A stretch of 64,000 nt of DNA, from positions 84,944-148,943 of the forward strand of contig JAZQYO010000019.1 of NCBI GenBank assembly GCA_045633565.1, read 5' to 3'. Shown piece by piece: positions 16,763 through 25,324 of this stretch. Each line of letters begins with the position of its first letter. Position 1 is the first letter of the stretch. The notes below the pieces were generated by a model that saw nothing but the letters and a program-made list of their open reading frames with translations, was not told the origin of the DNA and made no database searches. The stretch comes from RGIG7450 sp045633565 (lineage in GTDB: Bacteria > Bacillota > Clostridia > RUG12999). The position numbers and the translations under genes are program-made.

Positions 16763-17617
16763 ATGAACGGTATAGTTAATATATATAAACCACCCGGAAT
16801 TACATCACACGGTGCGGTTAATCGGGTGAGGAAAATTCTCGGCATAAAAAAGGTTGGACACACCGGAACCTTGGACCCCGATGCAGAGGGAGTGCTTCCC
16901 ATATGTGTTGGCAAAGGAACAAAACTTGCCGGACTTTTAACTGATGCAGACAAGGCATACAGAGCAGTTATTAAACTTGGAGTGGTTACAGATACGCAGG
17001 ATGCATCAGGAGAAATTTTATCGGAATGTGCCCCTTTTGTAAGCGAAAATGATTTTATATCCGCTGTAAATAGTTTTATCGGAAAAATAAAGCAAATTCC
17101 GCCCATGTATTCAGCTCTTAAAGTGAACGGCAGAAAACTTTGTGACCTTGCAAGGCAGGGGATAGAGGTTGAAAGAAAACCGAGAGAAATTAATATTTTT
17201 TCAATAGAAATATCTGATTTTGATGGTATAACAGCTACTCTTGATGTTTCCTGTTCAAAAGGTACATATATTCGCACCCTCTGTCATGATATAGGTCAAA
17301 AACTTGGTTGCGGAGCGATTATGCAAAGTCTTGTGCGTACAAAAAGCGGCATGTTTGAAATAGACAATTCTGTTTCATTTGAAGAATTTGAAAAAAATCC
17401 GGCAGCTTTTATAACACCACCGGACAAACTTTTTATGAATTTACCAGAGTATGTTGCAACAGAAGATGAAAGTGTTAAGATTAAAAACGGCATAAGGATT
17501 AAAACACAAACAGAAAACGGAAAAACATATAGAGTTTATTCGGACAAGGGCGAGTTTCTTGCTCTTTCTGAATCGGTTAATAATCATTTAATAATGAAAA
17601 CAGCTTTTTTTGGATAG
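16763..17617 (+). CDS. truB: tRNA pseudouridine-55 synthase
   Basis: Makes pseudouridine 55 in the T-loop of tRNAs, 284 aa. Diagnostic blocks are GIVNIYKPPGITSH, VGHTGTLDPDAEGVL (catalytic Asp in TLDPDA), AYRAVIKLGVVTDTQD, IPPMYSALKVNGRKL and KGTYIRTLCHDIG. A short PUA-like domain ends the protein. The ATG follows GAAAGG and starts 3 bp after nrnA. In many Bacillota ribF comes next; here a glycosidase-like gene follows instead. Confidence 0.97.
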   Translation: MNGIVNIYKPPGITSHGAVNRVRKILGIKKVGHTGTLDPDAEGVLPICVGKGTKLAGLLTDADKAYRAVIKLGVVTDTQDASGEILSECAPFVSENDFISAVNSFIGKIKQIPPMYSALKVNGRKLCDLARQGIEVERKPREINIFSIEISDFDGITATLDVSCSKGTYIRTLCHDIGQKLGCGAIMQSLVRTKSGMFEIDNSVSFEEFEKNPAAFITPPDKLFMNLPEYVATEDESVKIKNGIRIKTQTENGKTYRVYSDKGEFLALSESVNNHLIMKTAFFG

Positions 17618-17629
17618 GAGAGTATTAAA

Positions 17630-19687
17630 ATGGAAAAAAAGTATGAATTCAGAAAAAAATTATTACAGGTACACAATAAAAACATTAGAAACAACGATAT
17701 TAATCCAAATGTGGACGATTTTGAGTTTACAGATGGAACAATAATTTCCATTCCTGAAAATTCAGGTGTGGTTCTTGAAAACGCTGTTAAAGATATTATT
17801 GATTTCTTTTTCACATCAATGAATATTTCCGCAAGATGCGGAAAAGCTGGTGTAATTGAATTTGAAATAGGTGTTGAAAACCCTGAAAGAGTAACTGAAT
17901 TTGAAATAAAAATTGACGATAAAATTAAGATTACTGCAATTGACGAACGCAGCGCAGCACAGGCACTTTTCTATCTGGAAGACATAATGACAGAGAGAAA
18001 AGCTCCGGTTGTTAAAAAAGGAATAATAAATAAAAAACTTCCTTTTTCTCCAAGAATGATTCGCGAATGTGGTTACAGTATACATACTTTACCTGACGAA
18101 TATCTTGCGCATATGGCTCATAATGGCTATAACGCAATTTTACTCCGATTTGTAAGTGATGATAATTCTAACTCTCCAAGTGCTGAAAATCTGTCTGTTT
18201 CAAGATTTACAGAGATTTTAAAGAGAACAAAAAAATGGGGGATTGACGTTTATCTTCTTCCCGAATTTACCAATAAATATCATCCGGACGCTCCCGAAGC
18301 TGATGAATATTATGAAAAAGCTTATGGTGATTTAATTAAAACATATCCTGAAATCAGAGGTATGGTTTTGGTTGGGGAATCAATTGGTTTCCCGAGTAAA
18401 GACCCGAACACAACCGGCGGACATAGATTAAAATCTCCCGATAATATACCATTTGAGAAAATGGGAACAGGATTTTATCCTTGTTATGACTACTATAAAC
18501 TTATTAATGTTATAAAGGAAAAAACACGTAAATATAATAAAGATTTTGACATTGTATTTTGGACATACAACTTTGCAAGCGGTAAAGCATTAAACTGGGG
18601 AAATGCGGTTGAAAAGATGATAGATCTTCTGCCGACTGATATTACCCTCCTGGTAACTTTTGAGCTGTTTGAACAGTATGAAATTGACGGAGTTACAAAG
18701 TTTTTGTGCGACTATTCAATTTCAAGACCAGGGCCTGCTCCTGAGTTTGTTGAAGAAGCCCAGATGGCTAAGAAAAGAGGAATTCGCCTTTATACTATGG
18801 CTTCAACCTGTGGTTGTACTTGGGACTATGGCGTAATTCCATATATGCCGACACCTCAGAAATGGATTAAGAGATACAAGGCACTCTTTGAGGCGCAAAA
18901 AAACTACGGTCTTTGCGGATTACTTGAAGGCTGGAGCATGGGACTTTATCCGTCTATAATTTCTGAGCTCACTAAAAAATGTTTCTACAACAAGGATGAA
19001 GATTTTGATGAAATATTAAAATCAATTCTAAAAAGCCATTTTGGTGAAAACAGCGATACGGTTTACAAAGCTCTTGATTTATGGAGCACCACATCTGATT
19101 TTATTCATTCAACCTATGATAATCAGTATGGACCACTTCGTGTTGGTACAGGATATCCACTCTGTCTGAATGCGAATATCAGGTCGCCATACGGCTCCAA
19201 TTGGCTTGATAACTTCCACACATGTTCACCGAGTATGTTTAATACACTCTATTCTGTTCGTATTGATACTGATAAAATGCACTGGGAAAAAGTTGCCTCT
19301 CTGTTAAGTGAGGGTGTTAACATTCTTAAATCAATTAAAAACCCAAACGAAGAGATTTCTTCACTTGAAAACCTGGGGCAATATATGTATCATTGTACTA
19401 TGACGGTTATCAATGTTCACAGGTGGCATAAACACCGTGCACTTTTAAAGGTGTTAACTGATAAAAAAGAGATTGAAAAATCACTTGAAAATCTAAAAGA
19501 AATTGCTGCCGACGAAAGAAAAAATTCACTCGACAGTATTGAATGTCTTAAAAAAGATTCCAGGCTCGGCTTTGAACCTACTGAAGATTATTACGGCGGA
19601 GAGGAAGCTGTTTTGTGGAAAATAAAGCATCTTGATTATGTTGTAAGAGATGAAATAAAAAGATATTATATTGAACTTGATCTGTAA
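17630..19687 (+). CDS. Glycoside-hydrolase-like TIM-barrel protein, family unassigned
   Basis: Protein of 685 aa without a signal peptide, so cytosolic. Residues about 30-120 resemble the alpha/beta domain that precedes the catalytic barrel in GH20, GH67 and GH84 enzymes, with KITAIDERSAAQALFYLEDI as the typical strand-helix. A barrel appears to follow from about residue 138 (SPRMIRECGYSIHTLPDEYL) to 430, with carboxylates at strand ends: VLVGES (Glu250), DIVFWTY and LLEGWSMG. The C-terminal ~250 residues are helical. AGGAG lies before the ATG, and it starts 12 bp after truB, so it probably shares the translation operon. I cannot assign a substrate or confirm catalysis. Confidence 0.6.
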   Translation: MEKKYEFRKKLLQVHNKNIRNNDINPNVDDFEFTDGTIISIPENSGVVLENAVKDIIDFFFTSMNISARCGKAGVIEFEIGVENPERVTEFEIKIDDKIKITAIDERSAAQALFYLEDIMTERKAPVVKKGIINKKLPFSPRMIRECGYSIHTLPDEYLAHMAHNGYNAILLRFVSDDNSNSPSAENLSVSRFTEILKRTKKWGIDVYLLPEFTNKYHPDAPEADEYYEKAYGDLIKTYPEIRGMVLVGESIGFPSKDPNTTGGHRLKSPDNIPFEKMGTGFYPCYDYYKLINVIKEKTRKYNKDFDIVFWTYNFASGKALNWGNAVEKMIDLLPTDITLLVTFELFEQYEIDGVTKFLCDYSISRPGPAPEFVEEAQMAKKRGIRLYTMASTCGCTWDYGVIPYMPTPQKWIKRYKALFEAQKNYGLCGLLEGWSMGLYPSIISELTKKCFYNKDEDFDEILKSILKSHFGENSDTVYKALDLWSTTSDFIHSTYDNQYGPLRVGTGYPLCLNANIRSPYGSNWLDNFHTCSPSMFNTLYSVRIDTDKMHWEKVASLLSEGVNILKSIKNPNEEISSLENLGQYMYHCTMTVINVHRWHKHRALLKVLTDKKEIEKSLENLKEIAADERKNSLDSIECLKKDSRLGFEPTEDYYGGEEAVLWKIKHLDYVVRDEIKRYYIELDL

Positions 19688-19689
19688 TA

Positions 19690-19720
19690 AAAAACCCGAC
19701 CTTTGGTCGGGTTTTTCTTT
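19690..19720. terminator. Bidirectional terminator between the truB operon and htpG
   Basis: AAAAACCCGACC (19690-19701) pairs with GGTCGGGTTTTT (19705-19716) around a 3-nt loop, with T-runs on both strands. Confidence 0.93.
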
Positions 19721-21474
19721 TATATTTTTGATAATATTTCGTTTGAACGCTCTATAAACGCAGTCATTCTGTCGCTTGTAAGCGGTCTGTGTGCAAGTGT
19801 TGCAATATCATAAATATAGTTGGATACAAGTGTTATAAATTCTGTATCATTACTTGAAGAGAGCTTAGTTACAATAGGGCTTGTAAGGTTCAAAACAACT
19901 GTTATATCCTCTGGTATATCACCGATTTTACCCATTATCATAGCGCTCATTTCCTGCATACGGCGAGATTCTTCAGACAGGTTTAAAATTGCAGGAAGTT
20001 TTGTATTTTCAAGGTTTGCACATTCAACTTTTAAGTTTTCATCACCGATAGCATCTTTAAATTTATTGATTAAAGCATTGATTTCTGTTGATTTTTCAGT
20101 ATTTTCAGCCACTGCAGAGTCAATTCTTTTAAATTTCACATCATTATTTTTAAACTCAATAAAGCTTATAAAATGCGTGTCAATAGCATAGGGGAGAAGA
20201 ACTACCGGAATTTCCTTTGCCCTAAACATTTCAATATATTGAGCCTGAACTTCCGGATTTGAAGTATAATAAACAGTTTTGTTTTCTTTTATATACTCAT
20301 CAAGTGTGAAAAATTTGTCATCTGTAGATTTATACATTACAATATCTTTAATTTTTTCATAAAAGGTATCGTCACGCATACAGCCGTATTTCACAAACGG
20401 ACTTATATCGTCCCAGTATTTTTCAAGCTTTTCACGGTCAACATTAAACATACCGGTAAGCTTATCGGAAACCTTCTTTGTTATATGAGCGGAAACCTTT
20501 TTTACATAACCGTCATTCTGCAGAAAACTTCTTGATACATTAAGAGGCAGATCAGGACAATCTATACAGCCTTTAAGTAAAAGCAGATATTCCGGAATAA
20601 CCTCTTTAATATTATCGGCCACAAAAACCTGATTATTATAAAGCTTAATCTGACCTTCAAGACCGCTTGCTTCATGCTTTAATTTTGGGAAATATAGAAT
20701 TCCTTTCATATTAAAAGGATAGTCTACATTAAGGTGAATCCAGAATAGGGGAGCGTCAAAATCGTGAAATACCGTATGATAAAAATCAATATATTCTTCA
20801 TCACTGCATTCGGAAGGATTTTTAAGCCAAAGCGGTGTTTTATCGTTAAAAGCTTTTGGTTCTTCATCTTTTTCTGCATCAATTATAAATATATCAACAG
20901 GTAAAAAATAGCAGTACTTATTAAGGATTTCAGTAACTTTTGACACCTCTAAAAATTCCTCATTTTCTTCCGAAATATGTAGGATTATGTCAGTTCCGCG
21001 TTCAGCTTTTATTCCATCAGATATATCATATTCAATGCCGCCGTCACAGCTCCAGTGAACTGCTTTTGCTTCTTCTGTAAATGACAGGCTTTCGATTTCA
21101 ACAGAATCAGCCACCATAAATGCCGAATAAAAACCTAAGCCAAAATGTCCTATTATAGTGTTATTTTCATTTTCTTTGTTATATTTTTCAAAAAACTCTT
21201 CTGCACCCGAAAAAGCAACCTGTGCTATATATTTTTCAATTTCTTCCGCAGTCATACCAATACCGTTATCAGAAAAAGTTAAAGTTTTATTTTTTTTATC
21301 TACAATAACCTTAACAAAATAATTATCTGTAGAACCGGTTTGTTTCATTTTAGAAATTGCATCACAGCCATTTGACACAAGTTCACGTATAAAAATATCC
21401 TTATCAGAATAAAGCCACTTTTTAATAACGGGTAAAATATTTTCTGTATTAACTGAAATATTTCCTTTAGCCAT
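19720..21474 (-). CDS. htpG: Molecular chaperone HtpG (Hsp90), short clostridial form
   Basis: ATP-dependent chaperone, 584 aa, about 40 shorter than E. coli HtpG. The GHKL ATPase motifs are complete: RELVSNGCDAISK (catalytic Glu), SDNGIGM and GHFGLGFYSAFM. The middle domain contains the LNVSRSFLQND block with the Arg that contacts ATP phosphate. The C-terminal dimerisation domain is shorter and ends in a Leu/Arg-rich helix. The opening SNGCDA instead of SNASDA is typical of the short Clostridia variant. AGGT with GGAGG lies before the ATG, and its own promoter precedes it. Confidence 0.95.
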   Translation of the reverse strand: MAKGNISVNTENILPVIKKWLYSDKDIFIRELVSNGCDAISKMKQTGSTDNYFVKVIVDKKNKTLTFSDNGIGMTAEEIEKYIAQVAFSGAEEFFEKYNKENENNTIIGHFGLGFYSAFMVADSVEIESLSFTEEAKAVHWSCDGGIEYDISDGIKAERGTDIILHISEENEEFLEVSKVTEILNKYCYFLPVDIFIIDAEKDEEPKAFNDKTPLWLKNPSECSDEEYIDFYHTVFHDFDAPLFWIHLNVDYPFNMKGILYFPKLKHEASGLEGQIKLYNNQVFVADNIKEVIPEYLLLLKGCIDCPDLPLNVSRSFLQNDGYVKKVSAHITKKVSDKLTGMFNVDREKLEKYWDDISPFVKYGCMRDDTFYEKIKDIVMYKSTDDKFFTLDEYIKENKTVYYTSNPEVQAQYIEMFRAKEIPVVLLPYAIDTHFISFIEFKNNDVKFKRIDSAVAENTEKSTEINALINKFKDAIGDENLKVECANLENTKLPAILNLSEESRRMQEMSAMIMGKIGDIPEDITVVLNLTSPIVTKLSSSNDTEFITLVSNYIYDIATLAHRPLTSDRMTAFIERSNEILSKI

Positions 21475-21508
21475 TTATGATTTACCTCCATAAAACAATT
21501 TATAATAT

Positions 21509-21537
21509 ATTCTAACTCTTATTTATAATAATGTCAA
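21509..21537 (-). promoter_or_regulatory. Promoter for htpG
   Basis: Minus strand TTGACA (21532-21537), a 17-nt spacer, and TAGAAT (21509-21514). No CIRCE-type repeat is visible. Confidence 0.7.
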
Positions 21538-21571
21538 GTGAAGAAAAATCACACTTTTTTATAGTAATCTA

Positions 21572-21600
21572 TTGACATATTTCGGCAAATATAGTATAAT
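21572..21600 (+). promoter_or_regulatory. Promoter for the Xer-type recombinase gene
   Basis: TTGACA (21572-21577), a 17-nt spacer, and TATAAT (21595-21600), a full consensus. It is followed without a gap by a 34-bp palindrome. Confidence 0.88.
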
Positions 21601-21634
21601 CTAATTGGGCAAAATATTAATTTTGCCCAATTAG
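21601..21634. promoter_or_regulatory. Palindrome at the transcription start of the recombinase gene (candidate operator)
   Basis: CTAATTGGGCAAAAT (21601-21615) is the exact reverse complement of ATTTTGCCCAATTAG (21620-21634), with a 4-nt centre. It begins one base after the -10 hexamer, so the predicted start site lies in its left arm. No T-run follows. As DNA it could be an operator; as RNA it would be a 5' hairpin. Confidence 0.7.
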
Positions 21635-21654
21635 AGCCTCGAAAGAAGGTATTT

Positions 21655-22629
21655 ATGATGAAAGATATGTTCCCCGGCGGGTTTACAGATGTTCCTTACT
21701 ATGTAAAAGACTTTTTAAATTATCAGACGGTTATTCAGGGCAAATCTAAAAATACTGTACTTGAATATCATTACGACCTGCGTACATTTTTAAAATTTTT
21801 AAAAATGGCACTTTATGCTGACTCTGTGAAAGATTTAACCTTTGAAGAGATTTCTGTAACAGATTTATCTCTCGATGATATTAAAAAAGTTTCGCTGAGT
21901 ATTTTATACGAATATCTTTCATTTTTAAATTCTGTCCGTGGAAATGATACATCTGCCAGAGCTCGTAAAATTTCAAGCTTAAGGGCGTTTTTTAAGTATA
22001 TGACCGATAAAGCAGAGCTTTTATCCGAAAACCCTACATTAAAGCTTGAAACACCAAAACTAAGGAAAGCTCTCCCCTCTTATCTGACATTAGATGAATC
22101 TAAAAAGCTGCTTTCAGCTGTAAAAGATGGTGAATTCAAAGAGCGTGATTTATGCATTATTACACTGTTTTTGAATTGTGGAATGCGACTTTCTGAGCTT
22201 ATTGGCATTAATTTGATGGATATTAAGGATGATACCATAAGAATTCTCGGTAAAGGAAATAAAGAACGTACAGTTTATTTAAATAAAAGTTGTCAGGCTG
22301 CTTTAAATAACTACTTAAGAGTTCGTCCGAGAGATGGTGTTTTAGACCCTGATGCACTGTTTCTTAGTAAAAGAAAGCGCAGAATAAGTGATTCTATGGT
22401 ACAAACTTTAATAAAAAAATATATTGAAGCGGCGGGGCTTGACCCGGCAAAATACTCACCTCATAAACTGCGGCATACTGCAGCAACCTTAATGTACACT
22501 TATGCAGATGTAGACATTCTTGTACTGCAGGAAATTTTGGGTCACGAAAACCTGAACACAACAAAAATTTACACTCATGTTGACAATAAAGAAGCAAAGG
22601 AAGCTGCTAAAAAGCATCCTCTTGCATAA
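21655..22629 (+). CDS. Tyrosine recombinase, XerC/XerD-like
   Basis: Site-specific recombinase of 324 aa with an N-terminal SAM-like core-binding domain (about 15-130) and a catalytic domain (about 145-310). The catalytic residues are present: Arg in CGMRLSELI, Lys in GKGNKERTVY, HKLRH, His in LGHENLNTT and Tyr in KIYTHV. The layout and length fit housekeeping XerC/XerD or CodV better than phage integrases. The start is one of two adjacent ATGs (21655 or 21658) after AAGAAGG. It leads a group with a TtcA-like protein and a phosphodiesterase. No dif-like site was identified nearby. Confidence 0.88.
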   Translation: MMKDMFPGGFTDVPYYVKDFLNYQTVIQGKSKNTVLEYHYDLRTFLKFLKMALYADSVKDLTFEEISVTDLSLDDIKKVSLSILYEYLSFLNSVRGNDTSARARKISSLRAFFKYMTDKAELLSENPTLKLETPKLRKALPSYLTLDESKKLLSAVKDGEFKERDLCIITLFLNCGMRLSELIGINLMDIKDDTIRILGKGNKERTVYLNKSCQAALNNYLRVRPRDGVLDPDALFLSKRKRRISDSMVQTLIKKYIEAAGLDPAKYSPHKLRHTAATLMYTYADVDILVLQEILGHENLNTTKIYTHVDNKEAKEAAKKHPLA

Positions 22630-22637
22630 GGAGAACT

Positions 22638-23348
22638 ATGAAAAAATTATTGAGTTATATAAGACGAGCCGTTGATGATTATAACATGATTGAAGATGGT
22701 GATAAAATCGCTATTGGTGTATCTGGCGGAAAAGATTCTGTTGCGCTGATGCTTGCATTAAACTCACTTAAACGTTTTTATCCCAAAAAATTTGACCTTG
22801 TTGCTATAACTGTATCAATGGGGTTTGAAAATACTGATTTCTCCCCTGTTTTAAGGCTTGCTGAAAGTGAAAAGATTAATTATATTGTTGAAGAAACACA
22901 AATTGGTGAAATTGTATTTAATGTCCGTCAGGAAGCAAATCCTTGTTCGCTTTGCTCAAAAATGCGAAGCGGAGCATTAAATGAAGCTGCAATCAAAGCC
23001 GGTTGTAATAAGGTAGCACTCGGACATCATTTTGACGATGTGGTTGAAACATTTTTCATGTCTTTGTTCAAGGAAGGCAGAATAAACTGTTTCTCCCCTG
23101 TTACGTATCTCGACAGGTCTAATATTACAAAAATACGTCCGATGATTTATCTTCCCGAAAAGGAGATTACCTATTTTTCAAACAAAAACGACCTGCCAAT
23201 TGTAAAAAATCCCTGTCCGGCAGACGGAAATACTACCCGGCAATATATGAAAGACCTGATAATGTCACTTGAAAAGGAAAATAAGGGACTAAAGCAGCAG
23301 ATTTTTCATGCTGTTAAAACTTCAGAAATCAAGGGGTGGAAAATATGA
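22638..23348 (+). CDS. TtcA-like tRNA thiolation PP-loop ATPase
   Basis: Adenylating sulfur-insertion enzyme of the TtcA/TtuA group, 236 aa. The PP-loop is GVSGGKDSVAL, and the Cys pairs CSLCSKMR and NPCP agree with an Fe-S or sulfur-carrying site. LGHHFDDVVETFFM is the conserved substrate-side motif. Characterised TtcA makes 2-thiocytidine at tRNA position 32. GGAG lies before the ATG; the gene starts 9 bp after the recombinase gene, and its stop overlaps the next start (ATGA). The exact tRNA position modified is not certain from sequence. Confidence 0.88.
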   Translation: MKKLLSYIRRAVDDYNMIEDGDKIAIGVSGGKDSVALMLALNSLKRFYPKKFDLVAITVSMGFENTDFSPVLRLAESEKINYIVEETQIGEIVFNVRQEANPCSLCSKMRSGALNEAAIKAGCNKVALGHHFDDVVETFFMSLFKEGRINCFSPVTYLDRSNITKIRPMIYLPEKEITYFSNKNDLPIVKNPCPADGNTTRQYMKDLIMSLEKENKGLKQQIFHAVKTSEIKGWKI

Positions 23349-23806
23349 CAAGAATACTTGTTTTCAGTGACTCTCACGGCAACATGGAAAACATGGAGAA
23401 AATCATTGAAAATCTAATAAATGTCGACTATATAATACATCTTGGCGACCACGCAAACGATGCAAGAAAACTTGAAGATTATTATCCTGACCAAAACATT
23501 ATATATGTCAGCGGAAACTGTGATTTTTGCGACCCTCAACCTGCAGAAAAATCACTTGAAATAGATGGTTTTAAGTTTTTTATTACACACGGACATCCGT
23601 ATGGTGTAAAAATCAGCCTGGCACATCTTAAAATGCAGGCAGTAAAGAATGGCTATGATTGCATTTTATTTGGACATACACACGTTCCGCTTTGTGAAAA
23701 ATTTGAAAAAACACTTTTACTTAATCCCGGTTCTGCAAGAGAAAGTTACGGCATTATTGAGATTGAAAATGGTGAAATCAAAGGCTGCACCATGAATGTA
23801 TATTAA
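23345..23806 (+). CDS. Metallophosphoesterase, YfcE/MJ0936 family
   Basis: Small dimetal phosphodiesterase, 153 aa from ATG 23345, which overlaps the preceding stop as ATGA; a GTG at 23336 lies on the ribosome binding site. Metal-binding motifs are FSDSHGN, HLGDHANDA (a variant of GD.H), VSGNCDF, THGH and FGHTHVP. The protein is close to YfcE, which hydrolyses phosphodiester model substrates, but the natural substrate of the family is unclear. Confidence 0.9.
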   Translation: MTRILVFSDSHGNMENMEKIIENLINVDYIIHLGDHANDARKLEDYYPDQNIIYVSGNCDFCDPQPAEKSLEIDGFKFFITHGHPYGVKISLAHLKMQAVKNGYDCILFGHTHVPLCEKFEKTLLLNPGSARESYGIIEIENGEIKGCTMNVY

Positions 23807-23853
23807 AAAAAAACCCGAACATAATAATTAAAAATGTTTTGTGAGGGATTAAT

Positions 23854-24003
23854 ATGACCACAATTAATTGTACTTTAAATTGCAAGCATCAGAAGGACGG
23901 TAAATGTATTTTAGACGATGCACAGGAGGCAGGAACTTCAAACGATTCATGCGCATATTTCTCCCCTACCGCCTTACAGAATGAAGAAAAGACCACTGAT
24001 TAG
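23854..24003 (+). CDS. Small Cys-rich protein, 49 aa
   Basis: A short frame preceded by GAGGG, 8 nt before its ATG. The protein has five Cys, four of them in CTLNCKHQKDGKC and the fifth in DSCAYF, and a Ser/Thr-rich tail. Similar tiny four- to five-Cys proteins are common in Clostridia, and I know no function for them; the spacing suggests metal binding. Its stop codon lies in the loop of the following terminator, so transcript end and coding end coincide. Confidence 0.7.
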   Translation: MTTINCTLNCKHQKDGKCILDDAQEAGTSNDSCAYFSPTALQNEEKTTD

Positions 24004-24016
24004 TCAGTGGTCTTTT
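23987..24016. terminator. Bidirectional terminator between small Cys-rich gene and lysA
   Basis: AAAAGACCACTGA (23987-23999) pairs with TCAGTGGTCTTTT (24004-24016) around TTAG, a 13-bp perfect stem. Confidence 0.9.
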
Positions 24017-24017
24017 A

Positions 24018-25322
24018 TCATACATCAAGTGATGTTAAGTCCTCAAATGTTTGTCTACGTACACCAATTCGGTCAGCGCCATCTTTAATAATTACAACAG
24101 GTGGTTTTGTAATGCGATTGTAGTTGGAAGACATTGCATAGTTATAGGCACCGGTAACTAAAACAGCAAGATTATCCCCTCTTTCAGGTCTTGCAATTTT
24201 AACACCTTCGCCTAAAAGGTCACCGCTTTCGCAGCATCTTCCTCCAATAGTACATTCAAAATCGGCATCTGTATCTGCTTTATTTGCTGTAACAAAAGTA
24301 TATTCTGACTGATAAAGTGTATATCTCGGGTTGTCTGTCATACCACCGTCAATAGAAACATAATTTCTAAATCCGTCAATTTCTTTAACGCTGCCGACAG
24401 TATAAATGGTCATACCTGCATCAGCAACAATACTTCTGCCCGGTTCCATTAAAATATCAGGCATTTCAATACTGAGTTCGCTGCATTTTGATTTAACATG
24501 CTGAGCGATTTCTGCTATATTTTTACTGATGGAAATCTCAGAGTCTGACTCTACATATCGCACTCCAAACCCGCCGCCAAGGTTGATTTTTTTTGTTTTA
24601 AATCCGTATTTATCACGCATTTTAGCCGCAAAATCAAACATAATATCAGCAGCAAGTGTAAATGGCTCAATATCAAAAATCTGCGAACCAACGTGACAGT
24701 GAAATCCTTCAAGCAGAATATTTTTCTTTGAAATAGCTGCAGACGTAATCTTTTCGGCATCGCCCGTTGCTATTGCTGACCCAAACTTTGAATCAACACC
24801 TCCGGTGCTGATTTTTTTATGTGTATGAGGGTCTATTCCGGGTGTTAATCGAAGCAAAATTTTCTGCTGTATACCCCTTTTTTCTGCTTCCATGTTAACA
24901 CTTTCAAGTTCTTCCATGCCATCAACAACAAAATATCCAATTCCAAAGTCCATAGCAAACGAAATGTCACTATCGGTTTTGTTGTTTCCGTGAAAAAAAG
25001 CTTTATCTATGGGAAATCCAGCGCTGTGTGCAGTGTAAAGTTCACCGGGTGAAACAATGTCACAACCGATGTTTTCACTGCCAACAATACGATAAATTTC
25101 TTTAAAGCTTAGTGATTTCGAGGCAAAAAGAGGCATTGAATTTTTGCCAAAATTTTCTTTTAAAGCCTTAAGATATTCTCTGCAGCGTTCACGAACTCTG
25201 TTTTCATCAATCAGCATCAGCGGAGTGCCATGTTTCTTCGCAAGCTGAACAGTATCCATTCCGGCAAAATGAAGGTGTCCGTTTTCCACCGTAACATTCG
25301 AATGTAAAATTTCTTTTTTCAT
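24018..25322 (-). CDS. lysA: Diaminopimelate decarboxylase
   Basis: PLP enzyme converting meso-diaminopimelate to L-lysine, 434 aa. The PLP Lys is in LFASKSLSFKEI; GFHCHVGSQIFD, NLGGGFGVRY, EPGRSIVADAG and GRCCESGDLLGEGV mark the fold-III barrel and the active-site Cys/Glu region. It is the last gene of the riboswitch-controlled dapA-dapB-lysA operon, with dapB ending 2 bp upstream. Confidence 0.97.
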   Translation of the reverse strand: MKKEILHSNVTVENGHLHFAGMDTVQLAKKHGTPLMLIDENRVRERCREYLKALKENFGKNSMPLFASKSLSFKEIYRIVGSENIGCDIVSPGELYTAHSAGFPIDKAFFHGNNKTDSDISFAMDFGIGYFVVDGMEELESVNMEAEKRGIQQKILLRLTPGIDPHTHKKISTGGVDSKFGSAIATGDAEKITSAAISKKNILLEGFHCHVGSQIFDIEPFTLAADIMFDFAAKMRDKYGFKTKKINLGGGFGVRYVESDSEISISKNIAEIAQHVKSKCSELSIEMPDILMEPGRSIVADAGMTIYTVGSVKEIDGFRNYVSIDGGMTDNPRYTLYQSEYTFVTANKADTDADFECTIGGRCCESGDLLGEGVKIARPERGDNLAVLVTGAYNYAMSSNYNRITKPPVVIIKDGADRIGVRRQTFEDLTSLDV

Positions 25323-25324
25323 TT

